64,000 bases of DNA from Catellatospora sp. KI3 (GTDB taxonomy: Bacteria > Actinomycetota > Actinomycetes > Mycobacteriales > Micromonosporaceae): NCBI RefSeq assembly GCF_029948125.1, contig NZ_JASAMB010000025.1, forward strand, positions 42,533-106,532, in the 5' to 3' direction. Under the pieces are notes generated by a model. That model ran no database searches. It had not been told where the DNA came from and worked only from the letters and a program-made list of their open reading frames with translations. Both the position numbers and the translations under genes were made by a program. Shown here piece by piece: positions 15,700 through 24,194 of the stretch (the stretch's first letter is position 1; the number at the start of each line of letters is the position of its first letter).

Positions 15700-17343
15700 T
15701 CAGTGCGCGCCGTGGCCGGTCAGCGACCGGACCTCCAGCTCGGCGAACTTGGCCGCGTCGGCGGGCTCGCGCGACAGCAGGGTGCCGAGCCAGCCGCAGA
15801 GGAAGCCGACCGGGATCGAGATGATGCCCGGGTTGGACAGCGGGAACCAGTGCCAGTCCGAGTCGGGGAACATCGCCGTCGGGGTGCCCGACACGACCGG
15901 GGAGAAGAACACCAGCACCACGGCGGTGACCAGGCCGCCGTAGATGGCCGCGGTGGCCCCGGTGGTGGTGAACCTCTTCCAGAACAGCGAGTACAGGATG
16001 GCGGGCAGGTTGCCCGAGGCCGCCACCGCGAACGCCAGCGCGACCAGGAACGCCACGTTCAGGCTCTGCGCGAAGATGGCCAGCACGATCGCGACCGCGC
16101 CGATGGCGAACGCGGAGATGCGGGCCACCTTCACCTCGCCGCCCTCGGTGACCTGGCCCTTGCGCCACACGTTGGCGTAGAGGTCGTGCGCCAGCGAGCT
16201 GGACGAGGCCAGGGTGAGGCCGGCGACGACGGCCAGGATGGTGGCGAAGGCGACGGCCGCGATGACGGCGAGCATCGCCGCGCCGCCGTTCGTACCGCCG
16301 AAGAACTTCTCGCCGAGTGCCTGGGCCAGCTGCGGTGCGGCGGTGTTGCCGCCCTTGTCCTGGGCGGTGATGGCCTCGCTGCCGACCATGGCCGCCGCGC
16401 CGAAGCCCAGGGCCAGGGTCATCAGGTAGAAGACGCCGATGATGCCGATGGCCCAGAGCACGCTCTTGCGGGCGGCCTTGGAGTTGGGCACGGTGTAGAA
16501 GCGGATCAGGATGTGCGGCAGGCCGGCGGTGCCCAGGACCAGGGCGATGCCGAGCGAGAGCAGGTCCATCTTGTTGTAGAAGGTCTGCGTGGCGTCGCCG
16601 GCGACCTCCTTGCCGTAGCGCAGGCCCGGTTCGAGGAACGCCGCGCCCTTGCCGGACTTCTCGGCGGCGCTGCCGAGCAGGTCGGACAGGTTGAACTTGA
16701 ACGCGGCGAGCACGAGCACGGTCATCAGGGCGGCGCCGACCATGAGCAGGAACGCCTTGACGATCTGGACGTAGGTGGTGCCCTTCATGCCGCCGACGGT
16801 GACGTAGACGATCATGAGGATGCCGATGAAGACGATGGTGGCGATCTTCGCGGTGGCGGCGTCCATACCGAGGAAGGTCTGTCCGGGTTTGATGCCCAGC
16901 AGCAGCGCGACCAGTGCGCCCGCGCCGACCATCTGCGCGAGCAGGTAGAAGATGGACACGGTGATGGTGGAGATGGAGGCGGCGACCCGGACCGGGGTCT
17001 GCCGCATCCGGAACGCCAGCACGTCGGCCATCGTGTACTTGCCGGAGTTGCGCAGCAGCTCGGCGACCAGCAGCAGCGCGACCAGCCAGGCGACCAGGAA
17101 GCCGATGGAGTAGAGGAAGCCGTCGTAGCCCGACAGGGCGATGATGCCGGCGATGCCGAGGAAGCTGGCGGCCGACATGTAGTCGCCGCCGATGGCCATG
17201 CCGTTGGCGAAGCCGGAGAAGGAGCGGCCGCCGGCGTAGAAGTCGGTGGCGGTGCGGGTCTGGCGGCTGGCCCAGATGGTGATGCCCAGGGTGATCAGCA
17301 CGAAGACGACGAACAGGACGATGGTGAGGGTACGGGCGCTCAC
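15700..17343 (-). CDS. actP: Sodium:solute symporter, cation/acetate symporter ActP-like
   Basis: This 547-aa SSS-family transporter has about 13 membrane spans and conserved segments GGRSFSGFANGMAIGGDYMS, TVGGMKGTTYVQ and GTAGLPHILIRFYTVP, matching ActP/MctC-type acetate and monocarboxylate carriers. The GTG start overlaps the stop of the DUF485 gene (GTGA), the usual yjcH-actP arrangement, so the two are coupled. The LytTR two-component genes upstream on the same strand are candidates for its regulation. The exact monocarboxylate is not decidable. Confidence 0.92.
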   Translation of the reverse strand: MSARTLTIVLFVVFVLITLGITIWASRQTRTATDFYAGGRSFSGFANGMAIGGDYMSAASFLGIAGIIALSGYDGFLYSIGFLVAWLVALLLVAELLRNSGKYTMADVLAFRMRQTPVRVAASISTITVSIFYLLAQMVGAGALVALLLGIKPGQTFLGMDAATAKIATIVFIGILMIVYVTVGGMKGTTYVQIVKAFLLMVGAALMTVLVLAAFKFNLSDLLGSAAEKSGKGAAFLEPGLRYGKEVAGDATQTFYNKMDLLSLGIALVLGTAGLPHILIRFYTVPNSKAARKSVLWAIGIIGVFYLMTLALGFGAAAMVGSEAITAQDKGGNTAAPQLAQALGEKFFGGTNGGAAMLAVIAAVAFATILAVVAGLTLASSSSLAHDLYANVWRKGQVTEGGEVKVARISAFAIGAVAIVLAIFAQSLNVAFLVALAFAVAASGNLPAILYSLFWKRFTTTGATAAIYGGLVTAVVLVFFSPVVSGTPTAMFPDSDWHWFPLSNPGIISIPVGFLCGWLGTLLSREPADAAKFAELEVRSLTGHGAH

Positions 17344-17687
17344 TGGTCGCCTCCTTCCAGCTCGGCCTTGATCTGCTCGGCGACGGGGTCGAGCCTGCGG
17401 TCGGCGTAGCGGGCGTACAGCCACGCGATGAGGAACGTGGAGACGAACTGCAGCAGCCCGAAGATCAGGGCGACGTTGATGTGGTCGCCGAGCACGACCT
17501 TGCCCATGAAGTCACGCGCGTACGCGGAGAGGATCACGTACAGCGCGTACCAGGTGAAGAAGGCGATGGTCATCGGGAAGACGAAGCGTCGCAGCGCCGA
17601 GCGCAGTCCGGCGAACTCGGGACTGCTCGCCACCTGCTCGTAGCGGTCGGGCGTGGCTGCGCTCTTCTCGGGAGCGTCGGTGCTCAT
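17340..17687 (-). CDS. DUF485 inner-membrane protein (YjcH-like)
   Basis: This 115-aa protein with two membrane spans (FAGLRSALRRFVFPMTIAFF then FGLLQFVSTFLIAWLYARYA) is the constant partner of ActP-type symporters. Its function is unknown; a role in stability or activity of the symporter is commonly supposed. It overlaps actP by 4 bases and is the first gene of the pair. No strong ribosome site is visible (GGTGA only). Confidence 0.9.
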   Translation of the reverse strand: MSTDAPEKSAATPDRYEQVASSPEFAGLRSALRRFVFPMTIAFFTWYALYVILSAYARDFMGKVVLGDHINVALIFGLLQFVSTFLIAWLYARYADRRLDPVAEQIKAELEGGDQ

Positions 17688-17834
17688 GTGTCACCAGCCT
17701 GTGGGGAGGGAACGGTTCAGCGCAGGCTAGGACCGGTGATCGCCTGCCGGTACGGGCAAATCGGGCGCGGTTGCCACCCGCGCCGAACGGTAGCCCCCAC
17801 GCGCCCAGCGGCGAGCCGCCTTCGCCGAACGGCA

Positions 17835-17888
17835 GTAAGGAAGGGACCCTTCCCATCGCTTTCCGACGTAGAAGGGTCCCTTCTCAAC
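17835..17888 (-). repeat. Family-1 palindromic element (copy C)
   Basis: This copy is in reverse orientation compared with 7241, with arms AAGGAAGGGACCCTTCC and GAAGGGTCCCTTCTC. It lies between the LytTR regulator's end and the DUF485 start, both minus strand. The rest of this 228-bp gap carries a direct repeat GCCGAACGG(T/C)AG. Confidence 0.9.
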
Positions 17889-17915
17889 GCAGCGAGCGGC
17901 GAGCGTGCGGCGTGG

Positions 17916-18680
17916 TCAGGCGGTCCAGTGCTGCTTCGCGGGGCGGATGAGGCGGTCCTTGAGGGCGCGGGTGTGCCGGCGGGCGACCGGCAGCTGGTGG
18001 CCCTCGACGGTGACGACGTACCCGGAGCCGGTCAGCCGCAGCTCGGTGACCAGGTCCAGCCGGACCAGGTAGGAGCGGTGGATGCGCAGGAAACCGGCCT
18101 CGGTCCAGCGCTCCTCCAGCTGCGTCAGCGACACCCGGACCAGGTGCGAGCCGTCGGCGGTGTGCAGCCGGGCGTAGTCGCCCTGGGCCTCGACCCAGCA
18201 CACGGCCGAGCGGGCCAGCAGCTTGACGACGCCGCCGAGCTCGACCGGGATGGTGACGTCGGCCCCGGCGGGGTCGGGGGTGGCCCGTTCGCCGCCGTGG
18301 CCGCGTTCGGCCAGCACCCGCCGCAGCGACTCGGCGATCCGCTCGGGCCGCACCGGTTTGCGTACGTAGTCGACGACGCCGAGGTCGAACGCGTCAGCGG
18401 CCCGGTCGTCGTAGGCGGTGACGAAGACGACGGCGGGGGAGCGGGCGAACCGCTGCAGCAGCCTGGCCAGGTCCATTCCGTCCAGGCCGGGCATGCGCAG
18501 GTCGAGGAAGACCGCGTCGACGTCGGTGTCGCGCAGTACGCGCAGCGCCTCGGTGGCGTCGGGGGCGGTGTGCACGTGCCCGACCCGGGGGTCGTTGCGC
18601 AGCAGGTAGGCCAGCTCGTCGAGGGCGGGCGGCTCGTCGTCGACGGCCAGTACCCGCAGCGAGGGCTCCATCACGGTCAT
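17916..18680 (-). CDS. LytTR-family response regulator
   Basis: This 254-aa protein has an N-terminal receiver (~8-125: VDDEPPALDELAYLL, phosphoacceptor Asp in FLDLRMPGLDG, Lys in YVRKPV) and a C-terminal LytTR DNA-binding domain (~150-250: VCWVEAQGDYARLHTADGSH, FLRIHRSYLVRL, LPVARRH). LytTR proteins bind direct repeats rather than palindromes. The ATG overlaps the stop of the sensor kinase gene (ATGA), giving a classic LytS/LytR pair. Its location between two SSS symporters suggests it controls monocarboxylate or pyruvate-type uptake. Confidence 0.93.
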   Translation of the reverse strand: MTVMEPSLRVLAVDDEPPALDELAYLLRNDPRVGHVHTAPDATEALRVLRDTDVDAVFLDLRMPGLDGMDLARLLQRFARSPAVVFVTAYDDRAADAFDLGVVDYVRKPVRPERIAESLRRVLAERGHGGERATPDPAGADVTIPVELGGVVKLLARSAVCWVEAQGDYARLHTADGSHLVRVSLTQLEERWTEAGFLRIHRSYLVRLDLVTELRLTGSGYVVTVEGHQLPVARRHTRALKDRLIRPAKQHWTA

Positions 18681-19864
18681 GCGCGGCTGCTCCGGTGGAA
18701 TTTGGGGATGCGCAGGCTGACGCGGGTGCCTGCGTCGGGGGCGGTCTCCACGACCAGGCCGTACGAGTCGCCGAAGACCGCCCGCAGCCGGTCGTCGACG
18801 TTGCCGAGCCCCACGTGGCGGCCGGGTTCGGCGTCGCCGGCCGGGGCCGGGTTGAGCAGGACCGCCGGGTCCATGCCGACGCCGTCGTCCTCGACGATGA
18901 TCTCGCAGTCGGCCCCGGCGTCGGCGGCGCTGATCCGGATGGTGCCCATCCCCGGCTTGGGGTGCAGGCCGTGCCGGACGGCGTTCTCGACCAGCGGCTG
19001 CAGGCACAGGAACGGCACCTCCACCGGCAGCACCTCCGGCGCCACCCGCAGCCGCACCTGGAGTTTCTCGCCGAAGCGGGCCCGTTCGATGGTGAGGTAG
19101 CGGTCGATCGAGCGCAGCTCCTCGGCCAGGGTGGTGAAGTCGCCGTGGGCGCGGAAGGAGTAGCGGGTGAACTCGGCGAACTCGAGGATCAGCTCGCGGG
19201 CGCGCTCGGGGTCGGTGCGCACGAACGAGGCGATCGCGGTGAGGGCGTTGTAGACGAAGTGCGGGCTGATCTGGGCGCGCAGGGCGCGGACCTCGGCGCG
19301 GGCGGAGCGGGCGCGCTCCTCCTGCAGTTCGGCCAGCTCCAGCTGCAGGGCCATCCAGTGGGCGGTCTCCAGCACCACGCGCAGCAGGCCGGGGGAGGGG
19401 CGGGCGTCGGTGACGGCGACCAGCGCGGCGGTCGGGGCGCCGGTGCGCGAGGGCGGGGTGACGGGGGCGGCCACGACGCCGCGCACCGGGCAGTCCAGCC
19501 GTACGCAGGAGAGTTCGTCGGCGTGCAGCAGCACGGGCCGCTCGGTGGCCAGGGCGCGGCGGGCGGCGGCGAGCACCGCGTCGCGGTGGTCGGTCCCCGC
19601 GCCGTCGTGGGCGATGACGCCGCCCCGGTCGGCCAGGGCGAGCCCGGCGGTGCCGACGAGGGTACGCAGATGCTTGAGCGCCTGGGCCGCGGTGTCGTCG
19701 CGCAGCCCCTGCCGCAGCGGCCCGCTGGCCAGCGCCGCCGAGTGCAGCACCTGGTACGTGGCCCGCTCGGTCGGTGTGATCACCCGCCGCCTGCCGCGCA
19801 GCATCACCACGGCGGCGGCCGCCACCACGCCGACCACCGCCACCACCCCCACCGCCGCAAGCAC
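18677..19864 (-). CDS. LytS/YehU-type sensor histidine kinase
   Basis: This 395-aa protein has one N-terminal membrane span (residues 2-22), a GAF-like sensor region (~40-170), a His_kinase dimerisation segment with the phospho-acceptor His in LRAQISPHFVYNALTAI, and a HATPase domain (QPLVENAVRHGL, EDDGVGMD, GLGNVDDRL). With one short span the signal is probably sensed in the cytosol or via a partner. GTG 19864 is the start; the ribosome site is weak. The SSS symporter on its other side may be the co-sensor, as in BtsS/YpdA systems. Confidence 0.9.
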   Translation of the reverse strand: MLAAVGVVAVVGVVAAAAVVMLRGRRRVITPTERATYQVLHSAALASGPLRQGLRDDTAAQALKHLRTLVGTAGLALADRGGVIAHDGAGTDHRDAVLAAARRALATERPVLLHADELSCVRLDCPVRGVVAAPVTPPSRTGAPTAALVAVTDARPSPGLLRVVLETAHWMALQLELAELQEERARSARAEVRALRAQISPHFVYNALTAIASFVRTDPERARELILEFAEFTRYSFRAHGDFTTLAEELRSIDRYLTIERARFGEKLQVRLRVAPEVLPVEVPFLCLQPLVENAVRHGLHPKPGMGTIRISAADAGADCEIIVEDDGVGMDPAVLLNPAPAGDAEPGRHVGLGNVDDRLRAVFGDSYGLVVETAPDAGTRVSLRIPKFHRSSRA

Positions 19865-19892
19865 GCCCCCGATGTTCCCCCGCCGCCCCCGG

Positions 19893-19946
19893 AGAAGGAA
19901 GGGCCCCTTCTTATCGCTTCACGTAGAAGAAGGGCCCCTTCCAAAC
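19893..19946 (-). repeat. Family-1 palindromic element (copy D)
   Basis: The arms are AAGGAAGGGCCCCTTCTT and AAGAAGGGCCCCTTCC, in reverse orientation. It occupies the divergent promoter region between the sensor kinase and the SSS symporter, a position that rules out a simple terminator role. Confidence 0.9.
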
Positions 19947-20004
19947 CGCCGGAGGCGCGCGGCGGGCGGCACCTGCGGGCGTGGCGCGCGGGCGGTGGGG
20001 CGGT

Positions 20005-20010
20005 TACGAT
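20005..20010 (+). promoter_or_regulatory. -10 hexamer TACGAT upstream of SSS symporter
   Basis: TACGAT is 9 bases before GTG 20020, with no ribosome-binding site. A start of transcription at or just before the GTG is expected. Confidence 0.4.
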
Positions 20011-20019
20011 CCGACGGCT

Positions 20020-21501
20020 GTGAACGCCTACGCCCTGTTCGCCGTCACGACCGTCACCGTGGTGACCGTCGTCATCGGAGCGTGGGGTGTGCGCCTGGTG
20101 CGGGGCACGTCGGATCTGCTGGTGGCGTCGCGGATGGTCAGCCCCACGCAGAACGCCGCGGCGATCGGCGGGGAGTACCTGTCGGCGGCGAGTTTCCTGG
20201 GCGTGGCCGGGCTGATCCTGGCGTACGGGGCGCGCATGCTCTGGTATCCGGTCGGGTTCGCCGCGGGCTACCTGGCGCTGCTGCTGTTCGTGGCGGCGCC
20301 GCTGCGCCGGTCGGGGGCGTTCACGCTGCCGGACTTCTGCGAGGCGCGGCTCGGGTCGCCCCGGCTGCGGGCGCTGGCGACGGCGTTCGTGCTGTTCATC
20401 GGCTGGTTCTACCTGCTGCCGCAGCTGCAGGGGGCGGGGCTGACGTTCGGGATCGTCACCGGCGGCCCGCACTGGCTCGGGGTGGTGCTGGTCGGGGCGG
20501 TGGTGACCGGCAACGTGGCGTTCGGCGGGATGCGCTCGGCGACGTACGTGCAGGCGTTCCAGTACTGGCTGAAGCTGACCGCGATCGCGGTGCCCGCGTT
20601 CTTCCTGCTGGCGCGGTGGCGCTCCGACGGCAGCCCGCCGGTGCCGCACGACGCGGCGTGGGCGGCGCCGACGGGCGGGCTGGTCGGGACGTACTCGCTG
20701 ATCCTGGCGACGTTCCTGGGCACGATGGGGCTGCCGCACGTGCTGGCCCGGTTCTACACCAACCCCGACGGGGCCTCGGCGCGGCGCACCACCGCGATCG
20801 TGCTGGGCCTGGTCGGCGTCTTCTACCTCTTCCCGGCGGTGTACGGGGTGCTGGGCCGGGTCTACACCCCGCAGCTGGCCGACGGGCGCAACGACACCGT
20901 GGTGCTGCTGCTGCCCGGGGCGGCGCTGGGGCCGGGCCTGGCCGCCGACTGCCTGGGCGCGCTGGTGGCGGCCGGGGCGTTCGCGGCGTTCCTGTCGACG
21001 TCCAACGGGCTGCTGACCAGCGTCGCGGGGGTGCTGGCCAACGACGTACGGCTGCCGGGGTGGCTGGCGCGGCGGGCGGCCGGGCCGCTGACGGCGTTCC
21101 GGCTGGCGGCGCTGGCGGCCGGGACGGTGCCGACGCTGCTGGCGCTGGCGGTGCACGGCCTGAACGTGTCGCAGGTGGTGGGGCTGGCGTTCGCGGTGGC
21201 GGCGTCGAGCTTCTGCCCGCTGCTGGTGCTGGGCATCTGGTGGCGCGGCCTGACCGCGGCGGGGGCGGCGGCGGGGATCCTGGCCGGGGGCGGCAGCGCG
21301 GTGGTGGCGGTGCTGTGGACGGTGTTCGCCCCGCCCGCGCCGGGCCTGGCCGCGGACCTGCTGGCCCAGCCGGCGGCGTGGACGGTGCCGCTGTCGTTCG
21401 CGGTGATGACGGCGGTGTCGGCGGCGACCCGGCGCCGGGTCCCGGCCGGGGTCGGCGCGATGCTGCTGCGGCTGCACGCCCCCGAAACACTGCGGCTGTA
21501 G
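20020..21501 (+). CDS. Sodium:solute symporter (SSS family), second copy
   Basis: This 493-aa carrier with about 13 membrane spans belongs to the same branch as the ActP protein nearby: SRMVSPTQNAAAIGGEYLSA, FGGMRSATYVQAFQYW and GTMGLPHVLARFYTNP are shared positions. It likely imports acetate, pyruvate or another monocarboxylate with sodium or protons. It diverges from the LytS-type kinase. Its TAG stop forms the first half of a TAGGTT -10 element for the next gene. Confidence 0.9.
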   Translation: MNAYALFAVTTVTVVTVVIGAWGVRLVRGTSDLLVASRMVSPTQNAAAIGGEYLSAASFLGVAGLILAYGARMLWYPVGFAAGYLALLLFVAAPLRRSGAFTLPDFCEARLGSPRLRALATAFVLFIGWFYLLPQLQGAGLTFGIVTGGPHWLGVVLVGAVVTGNVAFGGMRSATYVQAFQYWLKLTAIAVPAFFLLARWRSDGSPPVPHDAAWAAPTGGLVGTYSLILATFLGTMGLPHVLARFYTNPDGASARRTTAIVLGLVGVFYLFPAVYGVLGRVYTPQLADGRNDTVVLLLPGAALGPGLAADCLGALVAAGAFAAFLSTSNGLLTSVAGVLANDVRLPGWLARRAAGPLTAFRLAALAAGTVPTLLALAVHGLNVSQVVGLAFAVAASSFCPLLVLGIWWRGLTAAGAAAGILAGGGSAVVAVLWTVFAPPAPGLAADLLAQPAAWTVPLSFAVMTAVSAATRRRVPAGVGAMLLRLHAPETLRL

Positions 21502-21504
21502 GTT
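21499..21504 (+). promoter_or_regulatory. -10 hexamer TAGGTT that includes the upstream stop codon
   Basis: The TAG of the SSS gene stop and the next three bases form TAGGTT, 7 bases before ATG 21512. If active, it gives the small downstream gene its own leaderless transcript. Confidence 0.35.
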
Positions 21505-21511
21505 GGCGGGC

Positions 21512-21895
21512 ATGAGCGAACGGGTGCGCGTCGACCTGGCCGCCCACCGCCGGTCGCGGCCCGCGCCGGGCGCGCACGCCGAGCTGGTGGAGCAGACCCC
21601 GGTCGGGGACGTGCTGGTGCGCGAGCTGATGCGGGTCCAGCTGGGGCTGGCGCTGCGGCTGGCCGGGGTGGTCGCGGTGACCCTGGGCGGGCTGCCGCTG
21701 GTGTTCACGCTGTGGCCCGCGGCGACCCGGGTCAGCGTGGCCGGGATCGGCCTGCCGTGGCTGCTGCTGGGCGTGGCGGCGTTCCCGTTCCTGGCGGCGG
21801 CGGGGTGGGTGTACACGCGGCTGGCCGAGCGCAACGAGGCGGACTTCGCGGCCCTGGTCGGCCGTCCGGCCGACGCGCCGCAGCGCAGGGGCTAG
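21512..21895 (+). CDS. Small two-span membrane protein, DUF485-like partner of the SSS symporter
   Basis: This 127-aa protein has a polar N-terminus (~45 residues), two hydrophobic spans (LALRLAGVVAVTLGGLPLVF and LPWLLLGVAAFPFLAAAGWV) and a polar tail. It is not recognisably DUF485 by sequence, but its size, topology and position beside an SSS carrier match the DUF485-ActP pair found nearby on the other strand. A role as accessory subunit is inferred. Confidence 0.65.
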   Translation: MSERVRVDLAAHRRSRPAPGAHAELVEQTPVGDVLVRELMRVQLGLALRLAGVVAVTLGGLPLVFTLWPAATRVSVAGIGLPWLLLGVAAFPFLAAAGWVYTRLAERNEADFAALVGRPADAPQRRG

Positions 21896-22020
21896 GCGGC
21901 GCGGCCGGGCAGGTGACCTTCGCGGGTGGGGCACCGGCGCCGGTGCCGCCCGTGGCATCATCGTCGGGTTGTGCGGCCGCACCCCGGCATGCCGCACGCC
22001 GAACTTGCGGGAGCAGCAAG

Positions 22021-23280
22021 GTGACGACACCCCTGACGACGGTCGACGGCACGGCTGAGGATCAATCCCTGCCCGCCGCTGCGCCCGCACCGGCGGCGCC
22101 GCTGCCGGGCTGGCGGGATTCCCTGCGCGCGGGGCTGTGGACGTGGCTCGCCGGATTAGTGGGCATGTGCGTCATGACGTACATGTCCTACCTGCCGTTC
22201 ATCCGGGTCGAGAGCCCGTCCGGGGCGCGTCCGGCGAACCTGCTGGAGGCGCTGGCGAAGTGGTCGCAGTGGGACACCCTGTGGTACATCCGCATCGCCG
22301 ACTCCGGCTACGGCACCAACGAGATGTCCACCGCCTTCTTCCCGCTGTATCCGGCGACGGTGCGCGTCGTCGGCTGGGTGCTGCCCGGCCCGACCATCGT
22401 GGCGGCGCTGGCGGTGTCGGCCGTGTGCGCGTTCGGCGCGCTGGTGCTGATGCACCGGCTGGCGGTGGAGGTGCTCGGCGACCTGGGCGACGCCGGCCGG
22501 TCGATCTTCTACCTGCTCGCGTTCCCGACCGGGTTCTTCCTCTTCGCCGGGTACAACGAGTCGATGTTCATCATGCTGGCGGCGGGGTCGCTGTACTTCA
22601 TGCGGCGCGGCCGGTGGTGGGCCGCGGGCGCGCTCGCCGCCCTGTCCAGCGGCACCCGGCTGGTGGGTGTCATGCTCGGGGTCGCCTTCGTCATCGAGTA
22701 TGTCCGGCAGCGCGGCCTGCTGGCCGGCGGCCGCCCGCAGTGGCGCCGGATCCGTCCCGACGTGCTGGCGGCGGGCCTGGTGCCCGGCGGTGTGCTCGCT
22801 TACGCCGCCTACTGCTGGTACCACTTCGACGAGCCCATGATCTTCAGCAGGGTCCAGGAGAACTGGCGCCGGGAGACCCAGCCGCCGTGGGTGACGCTCA
22901 GCTGGGTGGTGGAGAAGATCGCCGACTCGAAATCGATCTTCGACCACCTGGCCGTGCACAATGTGATCGCCCTGTCGTCGGTGCTGGCCTTCGGGGCGCT
23001 GCTGGTGCTGGCGCTGGTCGGCCCCTGGCGGCTGGGCCGGGAGAATCTGTACCTCACGGTGTTCGCGGCGCTGTGCCTGCTGGTGCCGCTGACGGGTCCG
23101 ATCGCGCGCGGAACTCCGCTGACGTCCTTCGTCCGGTACGCCCTGGAGGCGCTGCCGGCGTTCATGGTGCTGGCCAAGATGGGCCGCAGCGAGGGATTCG
23201 GCCGGGTCTACCTGGTCAGCGCCATCGGGGCGCAGAGCATCATGCTGCTGACCTTCCTGCACAACACCTTCATCGCCTGA
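22021..23280 (+). CDS. PIG-V/mannosyltransferase-like integral membrane glycosyltransferase
   Basis: This 419-aa multi-span membrane protein has a loop after the first span reading WSQWDTLWYIRIADSGYG, followed by AFFPLYP. This is the PIG-V/GT-C signature in which an acidic residue of the first luminal loop is catalytic. Members transfer mannose from polyprenyl-phosphate-mannose to lipid or protein acceptors. The GTG start has GGGAGC upstream. It is monocistronic and ends at a strong hairpin. The acceptor is unknown. Confidence 0.82.
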   Translation: MTTPLTTVDGTAEDQSLPAAAPAPAAPLPGWRDSLRAGLWTWLAGLVGMCVMTYMSYLPFIRVESPSGARPANLLEALAKWSQWDTLWYIRIADSGYGTNEMSTAFFPLYPATVRVVGWVLPGPTIVAALAVSAVCAFGALVLMHRLAVEVLGDLGDAGRSIFYLLAFPTGFFLFAGYNESMFIMLAAGSLYFMRRGRWWAAGALAALSSGTRLVGVMLGVAFVIEYVRQRGLLAGGRPQWRRIRPDVLAAGLVPGGVLAYAAYCWYHFDEPMIFSRVQENWRRETQPPWVTLSWVVEKIADSKSIFDHLAVHNVIALSSVLAFGALLVLALVGPWRLGRENLYLTVFAALCLLVPLTGPIARGTPLTSFVRYALEALPAFMVLAKMGRSEGFGRVYLVSAIGAQSIMLLTFLHNTFIA

Positions 23281-23320
23281 GCCGAGCCCCCGGCCCGCGC
23301 CCGCGGGCCGGGGGCTCGGC
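23281..23320. terminator. Bidirectional stem-loop terminator
   Basis: GCCGAGCCCCCGGCCCGCG pairs with the complementary CGCGGGCCGGGGGCTCGGC immediately after the glycosyltransferase stop and just before the end of the converging pirin gene. Confidence 0.88.
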
Positions 23321-23331
23321 TCAGGCGGTGC

Positions 23332-24108
23332 TCAGCCGACCAGCGCGGCGTGCATCTGCCACACCAGCACCTCGGCCGCGGTCGTCGCGGTCAGGCGCTG
23401 GCCGCCGCTGGCGGTCAGCCGCACCGCGTCACCGGCGCGCAGCGGTCCGGCCTGCTCCAGCGCGATGTCGCCGCGCGCGACGAAGACGTGCAGGTACGGC
23501 GCGTGCGGCAGCTCCACGCTGTCGCCGGGCTGCATTCGGGCCACCTGCAGTGCCGCGTGGCGGTTGCGGATGCGGATGGCGGCGGCGCCCCGGTGCTCCT
23601 TCATGCCGGAGGCGACGGTGACCAGGCCGCCGCGCAGCAGCTCGTCCTCGATCTCCAGCTGCTCGTAGCCGGGGGTGACGCCGTCGGTGTCGGGCACCAC
23701 CCACATCTGGATGAAGTGCACCGGGTCGGCGTGCCGGTCGCCCTGCAGCCGCCAGGAGTCGTTCTTCTCCGAGTGCATGATGCCCCGGCCGGCGCTCATC
23801 CGCTGCGCCAGCCCGGGGTAGATGACGCCGGAGTGGCCGGTGGAGTCCTGGTGCACCAGCGAGCCGCGCAGCACCCAGGTGACGATCTCCATGTCGCGGT
23901 GCGGGTGCGTCTCGAAGCCGAAGCCGGGCGTGACGATGTCGTCGTTGTTGACCAGCAGCAGGCCGTGGTGGGTGTTGCGCGGGTCCCAGTGCTGCCCGAA
24001 CGAGAACGAGTGCTTGGAGTCGAGCCAGGAGATGCGGGTCTTGGCCCGGTCGCCGGCCGGGCGCACGTCGACGAGCTCCCGGCGGGGCGTGGCGGTGGAC
24101 AGCCTCAT
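23332..24108 (-). CDS. Pirin-family protein
   Basis: This 258-aa bicupin has metal ligands conserved in the N-terminal cupin: His68 and His70 in THPHRDMEIV, His112 and Glu114 in GIMHSEKN. Bacterial pirins include quercetin 2,3-dioxygenases and modulators of metabolic enzymes. ATG 24108 is chosen because GGAGCG lies 7 bases upstream; earlier in-frame codons run through the promoter. It diverges from a MarR regulator with a shared, operator-rich intergenic region, so it is very probably that regulator's target. Confidence 0.9.
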   Translation of the reverse strand: MRLSTATPRRELVDVRPAGDRAKTRISWLDSKHSFSFGQHWDPRNTHHGLLLVNNDDIVTPGFGFETHPHRDMEIVTWVLRGSLVHQDSTGHSGVIYPGLAQRMSAGRGIMHSEKNDSWRLQGDRHADPVHFIQMWVVPDTDGVTPGYEQLEIEDELLRGGLVTVASGMKEHRGAAAIRIRNRHAALQVARMQPGDSVELPHAPYLHVFVARGDIALEQAGPLRAGDAVRLTASGGQRLTATTAAEVLVWQMHAALVG

Positions 24109-24124
24109 GATCGCGCTCCATGTC

Positions 24125-24138
24125 GTTGCAGTGTCAAC
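24125..24138. promoter_or_regulatory. Candidate MarR operator 1 (pirin +1 region)
   Basis: GTTGCAGTGTCAAC is a GTTG-N6-CAAC palindrome located around the expected transcription start of the pirin gene, whose -35 TTGACG (24172-24167) and -10 TATCTT (24150-24145) are spaced by 16 bases on the minus strand. Confidence 0.55.
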
Positions 24139-24159
24139 CATTTCAAGATACACGACATT

Positions 24160-24173
24160 GTTGCGCCGTCAAC
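24160..24173. promoter_or_regulatory. Candidate MarR operator 2 overlapping both -35 regions
   Basis: GTTGCGCCGTCAAC repeats operator 1 exactly 35 bases away. It covers the pirin -35 on the minus strand and TTGCGC on the plus strand, which lies 16 bases before the MarR -10 TAGACT (24183-24188). Binding here would repress both genes. Confidence 0.55.
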
Positions 24174-24194
24174 TATTCCCGCTAGACTGTGCGC

